Under the pieces are notes generated by a model. The model did no database searches. It was given only the letters and a program-made list of their open reading frames with translations, and had not been told where the DNA came from. DNA of 64,000 nt from Sphingobium abikonense NBRC 16140 (GTDB lineage Bacteria; Pseudomonadota; Alphaproteobacteria; Sphingomonadales; Sphingomonadaceae). The position numbers were made by a program, and so were the translations under genes. Shown here one piece after another: positions 32,239 through 40,922 of this stretch (position 1 is the stretch's first letter; each line of letters opens with the position of its first letter). Location: positions 1 through 64,000 of the forward strand of contig NZ_BCYT01000003.1 in assembly GCF_001598335.1 (NCBI RefSeq), read 5' to 3'.

Positions 32239-33681
32239 ATGATTGATACCGCTTCCCTCTTCACCGACGCCCGTGGCCTTCTCTACCGTCCTGGCCTGCT
32301 CGATCCTGATGGCGCGCGCCGGCTGACGGCGCAGGTGCTTGCGCGCTGCGACGACGGCGAGCTTTATCTGCAATATCGCGCCAGCGAGAGCTTCGGGTTC
32401 GACGACGGCCGGCTGAAGACCGCAGACTATTCCACCGATGCGGGCTTTGGTCTGCGTGGCGTATCTGGCGAGATGACGGGCTTTGCCCATGCCAATGATT
32501 TGAGCGAGGCGGCCATCGCCAAGGCGGCGCAGACGCTGACCTTGCTCGATCCCGCCAAGGATCAGCCTGCGCCGCCGCCCCAGCGCACCAATCGCCATCT
32601 TTATACTGACGCCAATCCGCTTGAAATTGTCCCCTTTGCCGAAAAGGTCGCGCTTTGCGCGGAGATTGATGCTGCGGCCCGTGCACGCGACCCGCGTGTC
32701 GCGCAAGTCTCGGTCAGCCTCGCGGGCAGCTGGTCGGTGGTCGAAATCGTGCGTGCCGACGGCTTTACTGCGACTGACATCCGCCCCCTGGTACGCCTCA
32801 ATGTCTCCATCATATTAGAGGAAAATGGACGGCGCGAAACGGGCGTGTTCGGTATCGGCGGCCGATACCTGTATGATCAGGTGATGGATAAGGCGGTGTG
32901 GAACCGCGCGATCGATGAGGCGCTGGCGCAGGCGCGCGTCAATATGCGCTCTGTCGCCGCGCCTGCTGGCGAGATGACTGTGCTGCTGGGCCCTGGATGG
33001 CCCGGCGTCTTGGTCCACGAAGCGATCGGACATGGCCTTGAGGGTGATTTCAACCGCAAGGGCACCAGCGCTTTTTCTGGACGCATTGGTAAACGCGTCG
33101 CGGCACCGGGCGTCACTGTGGTTGATGACGGGAGCATCATGGATCGGCGCGGTTCCCTGTCGATTGATGATGAGGGCACCCCCACGCAGGAAAATATCCT
33201 TATCGAGGACGGCGTCCTGCGCGGCTACATGCAGGACCGGCTGAATGCCCGGCTGATGGGGGTTGCGCCCACGGGCAATGGCCGCCGCGAAAGCTATGCC
33301 CATGCGCCTATGCCGCGCATGACCAACACCTTCATCAAGGGCGGGCAGGATGATCCGGCCGAGTTGCTCAGCCGCATGAAGAACGGGATTTTCGCCAAAA
33401 GCTTCGGCGGCGGTCAGGTCGATATCGTGTCGGGCAAGTTCGTCTTTTCCTGCACCGAGGCTTACAAGGTGGAAAATGGCAAGCTGGGCGATCCCATCAA
33501 GGGCGCGACGCTGATCGGCGATGGTCCAACCGCGCTGACCAAGGTTATCGGCATCGGCAATGACTGGGCGCTGGATGAGGGCATCGGCATGTGCGGCAAG
33601 GGCGGGCAGAGCGTGCCGGCCGGTGTCGGCCAGCCCACGCTGCTGCTGGAGGGCCTGACGGTGGGTGGCACGGCGGCATAG
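32239..33681 (+). CDS. tldD: Metalloprotease TldD
   Basis: 480 residues from ATG at 32239. TldD half of the TldD/TldE zinc protease that trims peptides such as microcin B17 and some RiPP leaders. The zinc motif HEAIGHGLEGD (H260, H264) is intact; other family marks are LGPGWPGVLVHEA, ENILIEDGVLRGYMQDRLNA, GNGRRESYAHAPMPRMTNTF and the C-terminal GICGKGGQ-like GMCGKGGQSVPAGVGQP. TldE is not in the window. Weak ribosome site (AGG close to ATG). Confidence 0.96.
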   Translation: MIDTASLFTDARGLLYRPGLLDPDGARRLTAQVLARCDDGELYLQYRASESFGFDDGRLKTADYSTDAGFGLRGVSGEMTGFAHANDLSEAAIAKAAQTLTLLDPAKDQPAPPPQRTNRHLYTDANPLEIVPFAEKVALCAEIDAAARARDPRVAQVSVSLAGSWSVVEIVRADGFTATDIRPLVRLNVSIILEENGRRETGVFGIGGRYLYDQVMDKAVWNRAIDEALAQARVNMRSVAAPAGEMTVLLGPGWPGVLVHEAIGHGLEGDFNRKGTSAFSGRIGKRVAAPGVTVVDDGSIMDRRGSLSIDDEGTPTQENILIEDGVLRGYMQDRLNARLMGVAPTGNGRRESYAHAPMPRMTNTFIKGGQDDPAELLSRMKNGIFAKSFGGGQVDIVSGKFVFSCTEAYKVENGKLGDPIKGATLIGDGPTALTKVIGIGNDWALDEGIGMCGKGGQSVPAGVGQPTLLLEGLTVGGTAA

Positions 33682-33756
33682 GCCTGCCTACGCCCAACCG
33701 AGCCACTTGTCCCGCCAAGCGTGGGAACCACTGGTTCGGTGCGACATTGGTTCTGC

Positions 33757-34332
33757 ATGAATATGCTGACCGACAGCCACGATGCCGTGACCGCCGACTG
33801 GGCGGCCGCGTTGCTCGATTTCTGGTTCAACCAAGTTGGTGAAGAAGGATGGTGGAGTCATGATCCCAGGCTGGATCGTGTCTGCACCGAAAAATTCGCA
33901 GAGCTTTGGCGCGACAAAAAGGCTCAACCCGCTGAGCATTTTCTGGATCGCGCCGATGACGCCCTCGCGGCGATTCTTCTGTTTGATCAACTGCCCCGCA
34001 ATATGTTCCGGGATAGCGCGGACGCCTTTGCAACTGATGCCCTGGCCCGCGAGATTGCGCGCGGCGCGATTGCGCAGGGCTATGATGTGCAGATTGGCGG
34101 AGCGGGACGCTGTTTTTTCTATATGCCCTTCATGCATAGTGAAGCCCGCGAGGATCAGAACTTGTCCCTGACGCTGTTCGAAGGCGCGGGCGATGAGAAA
34201 TGGCTAGATTTTGCGCGGCAGCATCATGCAATCATCGCGCAATTTGGTCGTTTTCCCCATCGCAACGCCGTGCTTGGTCGCGAAACCAGCGATGAGGAAC
34301 AGGATGCTGTCGCCAAGGGAAAGGATTGGTAG
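33757..34332 (+). CDS. DUF924 family protein
   Basis: 191 residues from ATG at 33757 (ATG at 33763 also possible). Helical DUF924 protein: LLDFWFNQVGEEGWWSHDPRLD, then AAILLFDQLPRNMFRDSADAFATD and FFYMPFMHSEAREDQNLSLTLFE, GRFPHRNAVLGRET. Family function unknown; fold resembles tetratricopeptide-like helical repeats. Same strand as tldD with a 75-bp gap. Confidence 0.93.
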   Translation: MNMLTDSHDAVTADWAAALLDFWFNQVGEEGWWSHDPRLDRVCTEKFAELWRDKKAQPAEHFLDRADDALAAILLFDQLPRNMFRDSADAFATDALAREIARGAIAQGYDVQIGGAGRCFFYMPFMHSEAREDQNLSLTLFEGAGDEKWLDFARQHHAIIAQFGRFPHRNAVLGRETSDEEQDAVAKGKDW

Positions 34333-34436
34333 ACGTTTTGCCCAAAAATTAGGCAACATTCCGGCGCTGCTCAATTTTGCAGCGTGTGTTCTGCTACAAG
34401 CTGCCGCAAGGCCCGCATTAACGCGCCATTAGCATT

Positions 34437-34453
34437 TTGGCACGCCCCTTGCT
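34437..34453 (+). promoter_or_regulatory. Sigma-54 promoter of glnK-amtB
   Basis: TTGGCACGCCCCTTGCT fits the -24/-12 consensus YTGGCACGrNNNTTGCW almost perfectly; GG at 34439-34440 and GC at 34451-34452 are exactly 10 bases apart. Transcription would start near 34464, 24 bases before the glnK ATG. Upstream inverted repeats CGCTGC/GCAGCG (34365-34384) may be an NtrC-type enhancer region. Points to nitrogen-limited expression; rpoN itself is at 44316-45830. Confidence 0.9.
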
Positions 34454-34487
34454 GCTATGCTCCCGCACACCATTCACAGGGGGCGAC

Positions 34488-34826
34488 ATGAAACTTGTCA
34501 TGGCTATCATCAAGCCGTTCAAGCTGGACGATGTCCGCGAGGCGCTGTCCTCGCTCGGCATTGCCGGCATGACGGTCAGCGAAGTGAAGGGCTTCGGTCG
34601 CCAGAAGGGGCAGACCGAAATCTATCGCGGCGCCGAATATTCCACCAACATGGTCCCGAAAATCAAGGTTGAGGTCGTCTGCGACGATGATCTGGCGCCA
34701 CGCGTGGTCGAAGCGACCCAGGCGGCGGCCAATTCGGGCGCCATTGGCGATGGCAAGATTTTCGTCCTCGATGTCGGTCAGGCCGTGCGCATCCGCACTG
34801 GCGAGACTGGCGAAACCGCGCTGTAA
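34488..34826 (+). CDS. glnK: Nitrogen regulatory protein P-II (GlnK)
   Basis: 112 residues from ATG at 34488 with AGGGGG upstream. P-II signs: MKLVMAIIKPFKLDDVREAL start, T-loop with uridylylation site Y51 (GQTEIYRGAEY), and the C-terminal GAIGDGKIFVLDVGQAVRIRTGE signature. Senses 2-oxoglutarate and ATP/ADP and blocks the ammonium channel when nitrogen is plentiful. Called GlnK rather than GlnB because it is 10 bp upstream of amtB and behind a sigma-54 promoter. Confidence 0.95.
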   Translation: MKLVMAIIKPFKLDDVREALSSLGIAGMTVSEVKGFGRQKGQTEIYRGAEYSTNMVPKIKVEVVCDDDLAPRVVEATQAAANSGAIGDGKIFVLDVGQAVRIRTGETGETAL

Positions 34827-34836
34827 GAAGGGGGGA

Positions 34837-36174
34837 ATGATGAGCTTTTCCAAGAAATTCTGCGGCGTGGCGGGGGCTGGCGCCCTGTCGCTGTTCGCCG
34901 CTCTGCCCGCATGGGCGCAAGAGGCGGCGGCCGCCGCCCCGACGCCGGACAAGGGCGACACCGCCTGGATGATGATGTCGACCATCCTTGTCCTGGCGAT
35001 GATCCTGCCGGGCCTCGCCCTTTTCTATGGCGGCCTCGTCCGCACGAAGAACATGCTGTCGGTCATGACGCAGATTGGCGCGGCGACCTGCTTCGCCATG
35101 CTGATCTGGGTGATTTACGGCTACAGCCTGGCTTTCGCCGGCCCGAGCAACGGTTTCATCTCCGATCTTTCCAAGGTCTTCCTGGCCGGCATCACGCCGG
35201 ATTCGACGGCGGCGACCTTCACCGATGGCGTCGTCATTCCCGAATATGTGTTCGTCTGCTTCCAGATGACCTTCGCGGCGATTACGGTATCGCTGGTGCT
35301 GGGGTCCGTGGTCGAGCGGATCAAATTCTCGGCGGTCATGGTGTTCGCCCTCATTTGGCTGACCATCGTCTATTTCCCGATCGCCCATATGGTGTGGGCC
35401 GCTGGCGGCCTGTTCTTCGAAATGGGCGCGCTGGATTTTGCCGGTGGCACCGTGGTGCACATCAATGCCGGTGTCTCGGCGCTGGTCGCCTGCCTTATCC
35501 TGGGCAAGCGTATCGGCTATCCCAAGGAGCCCATGCCGCCGCACAGCCTGACGCTGACGGCGGTCGGCACCGGCCTGCTGTGGGTCGGCTGGTTCGGCTT
35601 CAACGCCGGCTCGGCGCTGGAGGCCAATGGATCGGCCGCGCTGGCCATGATCAACACCTTCGTCGCTACCGCTTCGGCCGGTCTGTTCTGGATGCTCGCC
35701 GAGCGTGTCAATGGCCACAAGGGGTCTGCTCTGGGCTTCTGCTCGGGCATCATCGCTGGCCTTGTCGCCGTCACGCCGGCAGCGGGCAATTCGGGTCCGT
35801 TCGGCGCCATCGTCCTGGGCGCGGTCGCATCGGTCATCTGCTTCTACACCGTCACGGTTCTCAAGCCCAAGCTCGGCTATGACGACAGCCTGGACGCCTT
35901 TGGCATCCACGGCGTGGGCGGCATGATCGGCGCGATCGGCACCGGTATCGTCTATTCGCCCTCGCTGGGCGGTCCTGGCGGCGCGGACTTCTCGATCGGC
36001 AGCCAGCTAGTGACGCAGATTCTGGCGACCGTCACGACGATCGTCTGGGCGGCCATCGGCACCGCCATCGCCATCTATATCGCCAAGGCCGTCACTGGTC
36101 TGCGGGTCAGCCAGGAGGTCGAATATGAAGGCCTCGACCTCGGCGAACATGGCGAGCGTGCCTACAACCCGTAA
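34837..36174 (+). CDS. amtB: Ammonium transporter AmtB
   Basis: 445 residues from ATG at 34837 (or 34840). Cleavable signal peptide (SLFAALPAWAQ) followed by about 11 membrane helices. Channel histidines of the family are present in VVHINAGVSALVAC and DAFGIHGVGGMIG, as is the FYGGLVRTKNMLSVM signature and the GFNAGSALEANGSAALAMINT segment. Moves ammonium across the inner membrane and is gated by GlnK. Ends before a strong terminator at 36258. Confidence 0.96.
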   Translation: MMSFSKKFCGVAGAGALSLFAALPAWAQEAAAAAPTPDKGDTAWMMMSTILVLAMILPGLALFYGGLVRTKNMLSVMTQIGAATCFAMLIWVIYGYSLAFAGPSNGFISDLSKVFLAGITPDSTAATFTDGVVIPEYVFVCFQMTFAAITVSLVLGSVVERIKFSAVMVFALIWLTIVYFPIAHMVWAAGGLFFEMGALDFAGGTVVHINAGVSALVACLILGKRIGYPKEPMPPHSLTLTAVGTGLLWVGWFGFNAGSALEANGSAALAMINTFVATASAGLFWMLAERVNGHKGSALGFCSGIIAGLVAVTPAAGNSGPFGAIVLGAVASVICFYTVTVLKPKLGYDDSLDAFGIHGVGGMIGAIGTGIVYSPSLGGPGGADFSIGSQLVTQILATVTTIVWAAIGTAIAIYIAKAVTGLRVSQEVEYEGLDLGEHGERAYNP

Positions 36175-36257
36175 GTTTCACTGATTTGGCCGGGCGGCCA
36201 CCCCTGACAGAGGGATTGCCGTCCCGCCTTCCGATGTTCCTCCTGCGAACATGCCTT

Positions 36258-36288
36258 GGGCCGGTGCGAAAGCATCGGCTCATTTTTT
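36258..36288 (+). terminator. Rho-independent terminator after glnK-amtB
   Basis: Ten-base-pair stem GGGCCGGTGC / GCATCGGCTC (two G-T pairs) with GAAA tetraloop, followed by ATTTTTTAA. It lies between the convergent amtB and crtB genes. Confidence 0.88.
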
Positions 36289-36333
36289 AAGTGGAGGGCG
36301 TGCGGATCGGTCTGGTGGCGATCCTGTTCCGGT

Positions 36334-37305
36334 TCAGACGGATGGCCGACGCCAAAGCGTCCTAGGCCGGACGGTTTCCCCAGGCCAGCGCTGCGCGCGC
36401 CCCATTACTTGAAGCCCGGCCCGCGCGACCCACATCAGCTTGTCGCTCTTGCGCGTCACCACGCGATGATCCCACGCCATCGGTCCGCGCCGCGCCACGG
36501 TGCGGGCAATGTCGCCATAGATGCCGGCGGCGGCAAGCACCGCCCAGGCCGCACGGGGTGGCAGCGCGCCGGTGCCGTGCCGCGCGCTCGCCTCATAGGC
36601 GGCGGCCATGTCGGCGAGCCGGCGGCCAAGGATGGCAAGGCGGGGGCGGACCCATGGCTTCATATGTTCGCCCGGCGGAATGTCCATTTCCACCAGCCAT
36701 TCCACGGGCAGGTAACAGCGGTCCGCCGCCTCATCCTCGCCAATGTCGCGCGCGATATTGGCGAGTTGAAAGGCAAGGCCCAGGTCGCAGGCGCGATTCA
36801 GCGTCGCGTCGTCCTGCGGATCGACCCCCATCAACACCGCCATCATGCAGCCGACCGCACCGGCGACATGATAGCAATAGCGCAGCATGTCATCCTGGCT
36901 GCGCGGCCGCCAGTCGCGGGCGTCCAGCGCAAATCCTTCGATCAGATCATGGGCGTAGCGATGGGGGATCGCGCATTCGCGCATCACCATGCCAAAACCA
37001 TCAAAGGCCGGATCACCTGTGGGCTCGCCGCGCAGGGCGCGATCGGTCATCACCCGCATGTCCGACAGGCGGGCCTGCGCATCGGCAACGACGCTCAAAG
37101 CCCCGCCATGATCCTGCCCGTCGGCAATGTCGTCGCACTTGCGGCACCAGGCATAGAGCAGCCAAGCGCGTTCCCGCGTCTGCCGGTCGAACAATTTGGA
37201 CGCCAGGGCGAAGCTTCTGGAACCGCGCGCTATGCTGTCGCGGGCATGGGCGACCAGAGCGGTGCGGTCAGGGACGGCGCGATCGAAAGCAATGGGATCG
37301 GTCAT
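36334..37305 (-). CDS. crtB: Phytoene synthase CrtB
   Basis: 323 residues. Head-to-head prenyl synthase joining two geranylgeranyl diphosphates to phytoene. Both Asp-rich motifs are visible: AWCRKCDDIAD (about 54-64) and LGLAFQLANIARDIGEDEAADRCYLP (about 160-185). Last gene of the crtY-crtI-LOG-crtB set, 41 bp after the LOG gene. Confidence 0.96.
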   Translation of the reverse strand: MTDPIAFDRAVPDRTALVAHARDSIARGSRSFALASKLFDRQTRERAWLLYAWCRKCDDIADGQDHGGALSVVADAQARLSDMRVMTDRALRGEPTGDPAFDGFGMVMRECAIPHRYAHDLIEGFALDARDWRPRSQDDMLRYCYHVAGAVGCMMAVLMGVDPQDDATLNRACDLGLAFQLANIARDIGEDEAADRCYLPVEWLVEMDIPPGEHMKPWVRPRLAILGRRLADMAAAYEASARHGTGALPPRAAWAVLAAAGIYGDIARTVARRGPMAWDHRVVTRKSDKLMWVARAGLQVMGRAQRWPGETVRPRTLWRRPSV

Positions 37306-37346
37306 GGGCGTAACCCATGCCCGCGCGCATCGCCGGCGTCGAGGGG

Positions 37347-37928
37347 TTACAGCCGCGCGGCCTTCATCGCGAATATCGTTTCGTGCGGCTGATAAGCCGC
37401 CATCGCGTCGACCAGCGCTTCGATACTGTCTTCATGGACCAGGATGCCGGCATGCTGCGGCCGGATGAAGCCGCTTTCCACCATCTGGCGGTTGAAGCCG
37501 ATCAGCTGGTCGTAAAAGCCAGCGACGTTGAGCAGGCCGACGGGCTTGTCATGATAGCCCAGCTGCGCCCAACTGATCGCCTCCCACAATTCATCCATCG
37601 TGCCGACGCCGCCGGGCAGGGTCACGAACCCGTCCGAGAGGTCGGTAAATAGTTGCTTGCGCTGATGCATGGTCTGGACGACGTGCAGCTGCGTGCAGCC
37701 CTTGTGCGCGACTTCCGCGCCCACTAGCGCTTCGGGAATCACCCCGATGACTTCGCCGCCCGCCTCCAGCGCCGCGTCCGCCACCGCGCCCATCAGGCCC
37801 AGCCGTCCGCCGCCATAGACGACGCCGATGCCCCGCTGCGCCAATGTGCGGCCGACATGGCGCGCCGCGTCGATAAAGGTAAGGTCGGCCGGGGTGGCCG
37901 ACCCGCAATAGACTGCCAGTCTTTTCAT
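37347..37928 (-). CDS. LOG-family cytokinin riboside 5'-monophosphate phosphoribohydrolase
   Basis: 193 residues. LOG/TIGR00730 protein: AVYCGSATPAD start, GVVYGGGRLGLMGAVADAAL, and the catalytic PGGVGTMDELWEAISWAQLG with Glu/Arg active-site residues. Known members release free base from nucleoside monophosphates (AMP or cytokinin-type). The ATG follows the crtI stop with no gap, so it is translated with the carotenoid genes although it has no known step in carotenoid synthesis. Confidence 0.93.
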   Translation of the reverse strand: MKRLAVYCGSATPADLTFIDAARHVGRTLAQRGIGVVYGGGRLGLMGAVADAALEAGGEVIGVIPEALVGAEVAHKGCTQLHVVQTMHQRKQLFTDLSDGFVTLPGGVGTMDELWEAISWAQLGYHDKPVGLLNVAGFYDQLIGFNRQMVESGFIRPQHAGILVHEDSIEALVDAMAAYQPHETIFAMKAARL

Positions 37929-39416
37929 TTACGTCCTGCTCAAGTCATCCAGCATCAGCGCGGCGGTCGCCTTGGCGCTACCCACCACGCCGGGAATGCC
38001 CGCGCCGGGATGGGTGCCGGCCCCTACCAGATAGAGGTTGGGAATGACATCGTCACGATTATGCGCGCGGAAGAAGGCGCTCTGGGTCAGCAAGGGCTCC
38101 AGGCTGAAGGCGCTGCCCATATGGGCGGCAAGATCCCGGCCAAAGTCGCGCGGCGTATAGTGGAACTGGGTGACGATGCGCGATCGGATGTCGGGGATCA
38201 GGCGATGCTGGATTTCGTCCAATATCCGTTCGGCATAGGCTGCGCCGAACTGATCCCAGTCGATCGGCAGCTTGCCCATATGCGGCACCGGCGCGAGCGC
38301 GTAAAAAGTGGAATGGCCATCGGGCGCCATCGACGGATCGGTGACGGTCGGGTGGTGCAGATAGAGCGAGAAATCCTGCGGCAGCACGCCATGATCGTAA
38401 ATATCGGTCAGCAACCCTTCATAGCGCGGACCAAACAGGATCATATGATGCGGGATGCCAGGCCAACTGCCCTTGATCCCGAAATGCAGCACGAACAGGC
38501 TGGGCGACCAGCGCTTGGCCGCCAGCTTTTCGGCCTGCTTCTGCCCGCGCGGATGATGGGCGAGCAGGTCACGATAGCTGTGCATCAGGTCAGCGTTGGA
38601 GGCGACCGCATCAGCTTCGCCGCGCCAGCCCGATGCGGTGTGCACCGCCGTTGCCTTGTCGCCATAGGTTTCGATCCGCGTGACCGGATCGCCCAGGCGA
38701 AGCATGCCGCCCAGCCGCTCGAAATGGGTGGCCATGCCCTGCACCAGGCGATTGGTCCCGCCCTTCGCAAACCAGACCCCGCCGTCTTTCTCCAGCTTGT
38801 GAATGAGGGCATAGATCGAGCTGGTTTTCATAGGATTGCCGCCGACCAGCAGGGTATGGAAGGACAGCGCCTCGCGCAGCTTCTCATTCTTCACATAGGA
38901 CGCGACGATCGAATAGACCGATCGCCAGGCCTGATGCTTGGCGAGCGCAGGCGCAGCCTTCACCATCGACGCGAAATCGAGGAAGGCAACATGGCCAAGC
39001 TTGCGGTAGCCCTCTTCATACACACCGGCGGCATAATCGCAGAAGCGCTCATAGCCAGCGACATCGCCCGGATCGAGCTTGGCGATCTCGGCCCGGAGCG
39101 CGGGTTCGTCGTTGGAATAATCGAAATTGGTGCCGTCACGCCAGTTAAGCCGGTAGAAAGGGGACACCGGCATCAGCGTGACGTCCTGCGTCATGTCATG
39201 GCCCGACAGCCGCCACAGTTCGGCAAGGCAATCGGGATCGGTGATGACGGTCGGCCCCGCGTCGAAGGTGAAGCCGTCCTTTTCCCACATATAGGCGCGG
39301 CCGCCCGGGCGATCACGCGCCTCCACCAAGGTGGTCTGGACGCCCGCCGACTGGAGGCGGATGGCAAGGGCGAGGCCGCCAAAGCCCGCGCCGATGACGA
39401 TTGCGGTTCGGGACAT
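37929..39416 (-). CDS. crtI: Phytoene desaturase CrtI
   Basis: 495 residues from ATG at 39416. FAD-dependent desaturase turning phytoene into lycopene. N-terminal dinucleotide motif AIVIGAGFGGLALAIRLQSAG, then EARDRPGGRAYMWEKDGFTFDAGPT split by the family pattern, and the C-terminal bacterial-type phytoene dehydrogenase signature NLYLVGAGTHPGAGIPGVVGSAKA. Start shares a base with the crtY stop (TGATG). Confidence 0.96.
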   Translation of the reverse strand: MSRTAIVIGAGFGGLALAIRLQSAGVQTTLVEARDRPGGRAYMWEKDGFTFDAGPTVITDPDCLAELWRLSGHDMTQDVTLMPVSPFYRLNWRDGTNFDYSNDEPALRAEIAKLDPGDVAGYERFCDYAAGVYEEGYRKLGHVAFLDFASMVKAAPALAKHQAWRSVYSIVASYVKNEKLREALSFHTLLVGGNPMKTSSIYALIHKLEKDGGVWFAKGGTNRLVQGMATHFERLGGMLRLGDPVTRIETYGDKATAVHTASGWRGEADAVASNADLMHSYRDLLAHHPRGQKQAEKLAAKRWSPSLFVLHFGIKGSWPGIPHHMILFGPRYEGLLTDIYDHGVLPQDFSLYLHHPTVTDPSMAPDGHSTFYALAPVPHMGKLPIDWDQFGAAYAERILDEIQHRLIPDIRSRIVTQFHYTPRDFGRDLAAHMGSAFSLEPLLTQSAFFRAHNRDDVIPNLYLVGAGTHPGAGIPGVVGSAKATAALMLDDLSRT

Positions 39417-40561
39417 CAGGCGGGCGGGTTCAGCAAGGTGCGCATGGCGCTCCTTATGGGGACGGGCGGCTTGCCGCACAAGATGCGCAAACGGTCAGCC
39501 ATGGTTGACTGGCCGGCATAGAATCTCTGGATGAGCGCGGGGCTGAGGCGGTAGAAGCGAGAGAATATCCGCCATCGCTCCTCGGGCCGGGCTGCGCCGA
39601 ACAGCATCTTGCCCAGCATGCGATAATAGCTTCCGTCCCGCCAATGCGCCTTGGCATAGGCGCGAGTGGCGGCGGGCAGGCCGTCAAGCGGCTGACGGGC
39701 CAGCCAGAGCGCGAAGCGGACGGCGTCGGGCAAGGAATAGCCGGTCATCGGCTGGAACAGGCCGGCGCGCACGCCCGCGCGCGCGATAGGATCGGATGCC
39801 GGCCAGTAACGATCAAAGTCGCCGCCATGGACGACCGGCAACACGCCGTCTTCCCGATGGATGCTCTCAGCGTTCCATCCCCTGGCTTTGGCATAGGCGG
39901 CGATACGATCGTCCAGCATGGCGACGTCGAGATCGGGCGTGTCGCTATAATAAGTGTCTTCGACGAAGATGGTGTGATCATCCCAGGGGAGCAGATAGAC
40001 GAAGCGGTAGCCGTCCATTTGATCGACGCTGGCGTCCATGATGACGGGCCGTGCGACGCCGTGCGGCGCAGCGCAGCGCAGCGCGTGCCCGACGAATTTC
40101 TGCCATCCGCAGCGCAGCGCGGTCAGGTCGCCTGGCCCGCGTGCGTCGAGCACCGCCTGCGCATGGATGGTGCGGCCATCGGCCAGCGTGACATGATCGG
40201 GCGCAAGCCTTTGAACCGCCGACCCCGTGAGCAGCCGGTCGCCCAATATTTTGCGCAGATGGACGGCGAAGGCGACGGAAGTCAGGCTGTTATAAGGCGT
40301 AGCCAGATTGCGCTCGAAACCTGGGAAGACGACGGCATGGCCCTGTGCCCAGCGATGGGCGACCATGGGGTCCACCAGCCAGCGATCCTGCGGGGCGACG
40401 TCGCCGTCGAAGAAAGACCAGATATGGTTGCCGCCTGGCTCTACGTCGCGTTCGATCAGCAGCACGCGAAGCTCCGGCCTCAGGGCGGCCAGAGCGAGCG
40501 CAGCCAGGCCGCCGGCAAGGCCGCCGCCGATGATTGCGAGGTCATACTCGATGGAATGCAT
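39416..40561 (-). CDS. crtY: Lycopene beta-cyclase CrtY
   Basis: 381 residues from ATG at 40561 with GAAGGG upstream. CrtY-type flavoprotein: LAIIGGGLAGGLAALALA, LLIERDVEPGGNHIWSFFDGD, RPVIMDASVDQMDGYRFVYLLPWDDHTIFVEDTYYSD (split here for length), and PMTGYSLPDAVRFALWLA. Makes beta-carotene, the precursor of the zeaxanthin/nostoxanthin pigments of sphingomonads. First gene of the operon. Confidence 0.95.
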   Translation of the reverse strand: MHSIEYDLAIIGGGLAGGLAALALAALRPELRVLLIERDVEPGGNHIWSFFDGDVAPQDRWLVDPMVAHRWAQGHAVVFPGFERNLATPYNSLTSVAFAVHLRKILGDRLLTGSAVQRLAPDHVTLADGRTIHAQAVLDARGPGDLTALRCGWQKFVGHALRCAAPHGVARPVIMDASVDQMDGYRFVYLLPWDDHTIFVEDTYYSDTPDLDVAMLDDRIAAYAKARGWNAESIHREDGVLPVVHGGDFDRYWPASDPIARAGVRAGLFQPMTGYSLPDAVRFALWLARQPLDGLPAATRAYAKAHWRDGSYYRMLGKMLFGAARPEERWRIFSRFYRLSPALIQRFYAGQSTMADRLRILCGKPPVPIRSAMRTLLNPPA

Positions 40562-40628
40562 AGGCCCTTCATAGGGGCTGGAGCGCGGCTGCGATAGCGT
40601 CCCTTCCGCCCCTTGTCGCAAAAGGGGA

Positions 40629-40649
40629 TATAATATAGGGGGGTATAGT
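40629..40649 (+). promoter_or_regulatory. Promoter and RcnR/DmeR-type operator
   Basis: A TATAAT -10 box (40629-40634) runs into ATATAGGGGGGTATAG, a G6 tract flanked by TATA on both sides. RcnR/CsoR-class nickel-cobalt regulators bind such G tracts with flanking AT inverted repeats. The same G run ends 6 bases before the dmeR ATG and also works as the ribosome site, so operator, leader and ribosome site coincide. No clear -35 box. Confidence 0.72.
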
Positions 40650-40922
40650 ATGCATATTGTGGAAGACAGGGAAAAGCTGCTTGCGCGGACGCGTCGGATT
40701 GCGGGTCAGGTCGCGGCCGTCGAGCGGCAATTGGCGGGCGACGCCGATTGTTCGCAGACGTTGCAGCTGGTCGCGTCCGTCCGCGGCGCCGTCGGCAGTT
40801 TGATGGAAGAATTGATCGAACAGCATATGCGCGCGCATGTTGCGCGACCGGGGCTGAGCGACGCTGCCCGCGCGGCGGCGGCCGAAGAGATGCTGGCGCT
40901 TATCCGCCGCTACGGGAAATGA
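40650..40922 (+). CDS. dmeR: RcnR/DmeR-type metal-sensing repressor
   Basis: 90 residues, CsoR/RcnR/FrmR all-helical family. Likely metal ligands H2, C34, H59 and H63 match the His3-Cys35-His60-His64 set of the nickel/cobalt sensor RcnR shifted by one. Probably releases DNA when Co2+ or Ni2+ binds, inducing itself and the exporter that overlaps its stop codon. FrmR-type formaldehyde sensing is less likely given the exporter partner. Confidence 0.85.
   Translation: MHIVEDREKLLARTRRIAGQVAAVERQLAGDADCSQTLQLVASVRGAVGSLMEELIEQHMRAHVARPGLSDAARAAAAEEMLALIRRYGK

Noticed and set aside
37857-39521. 554-codon open frame on + opposite crtI
   Set aside because: Shadow of crtI; no ribosome site or recognisable domain.
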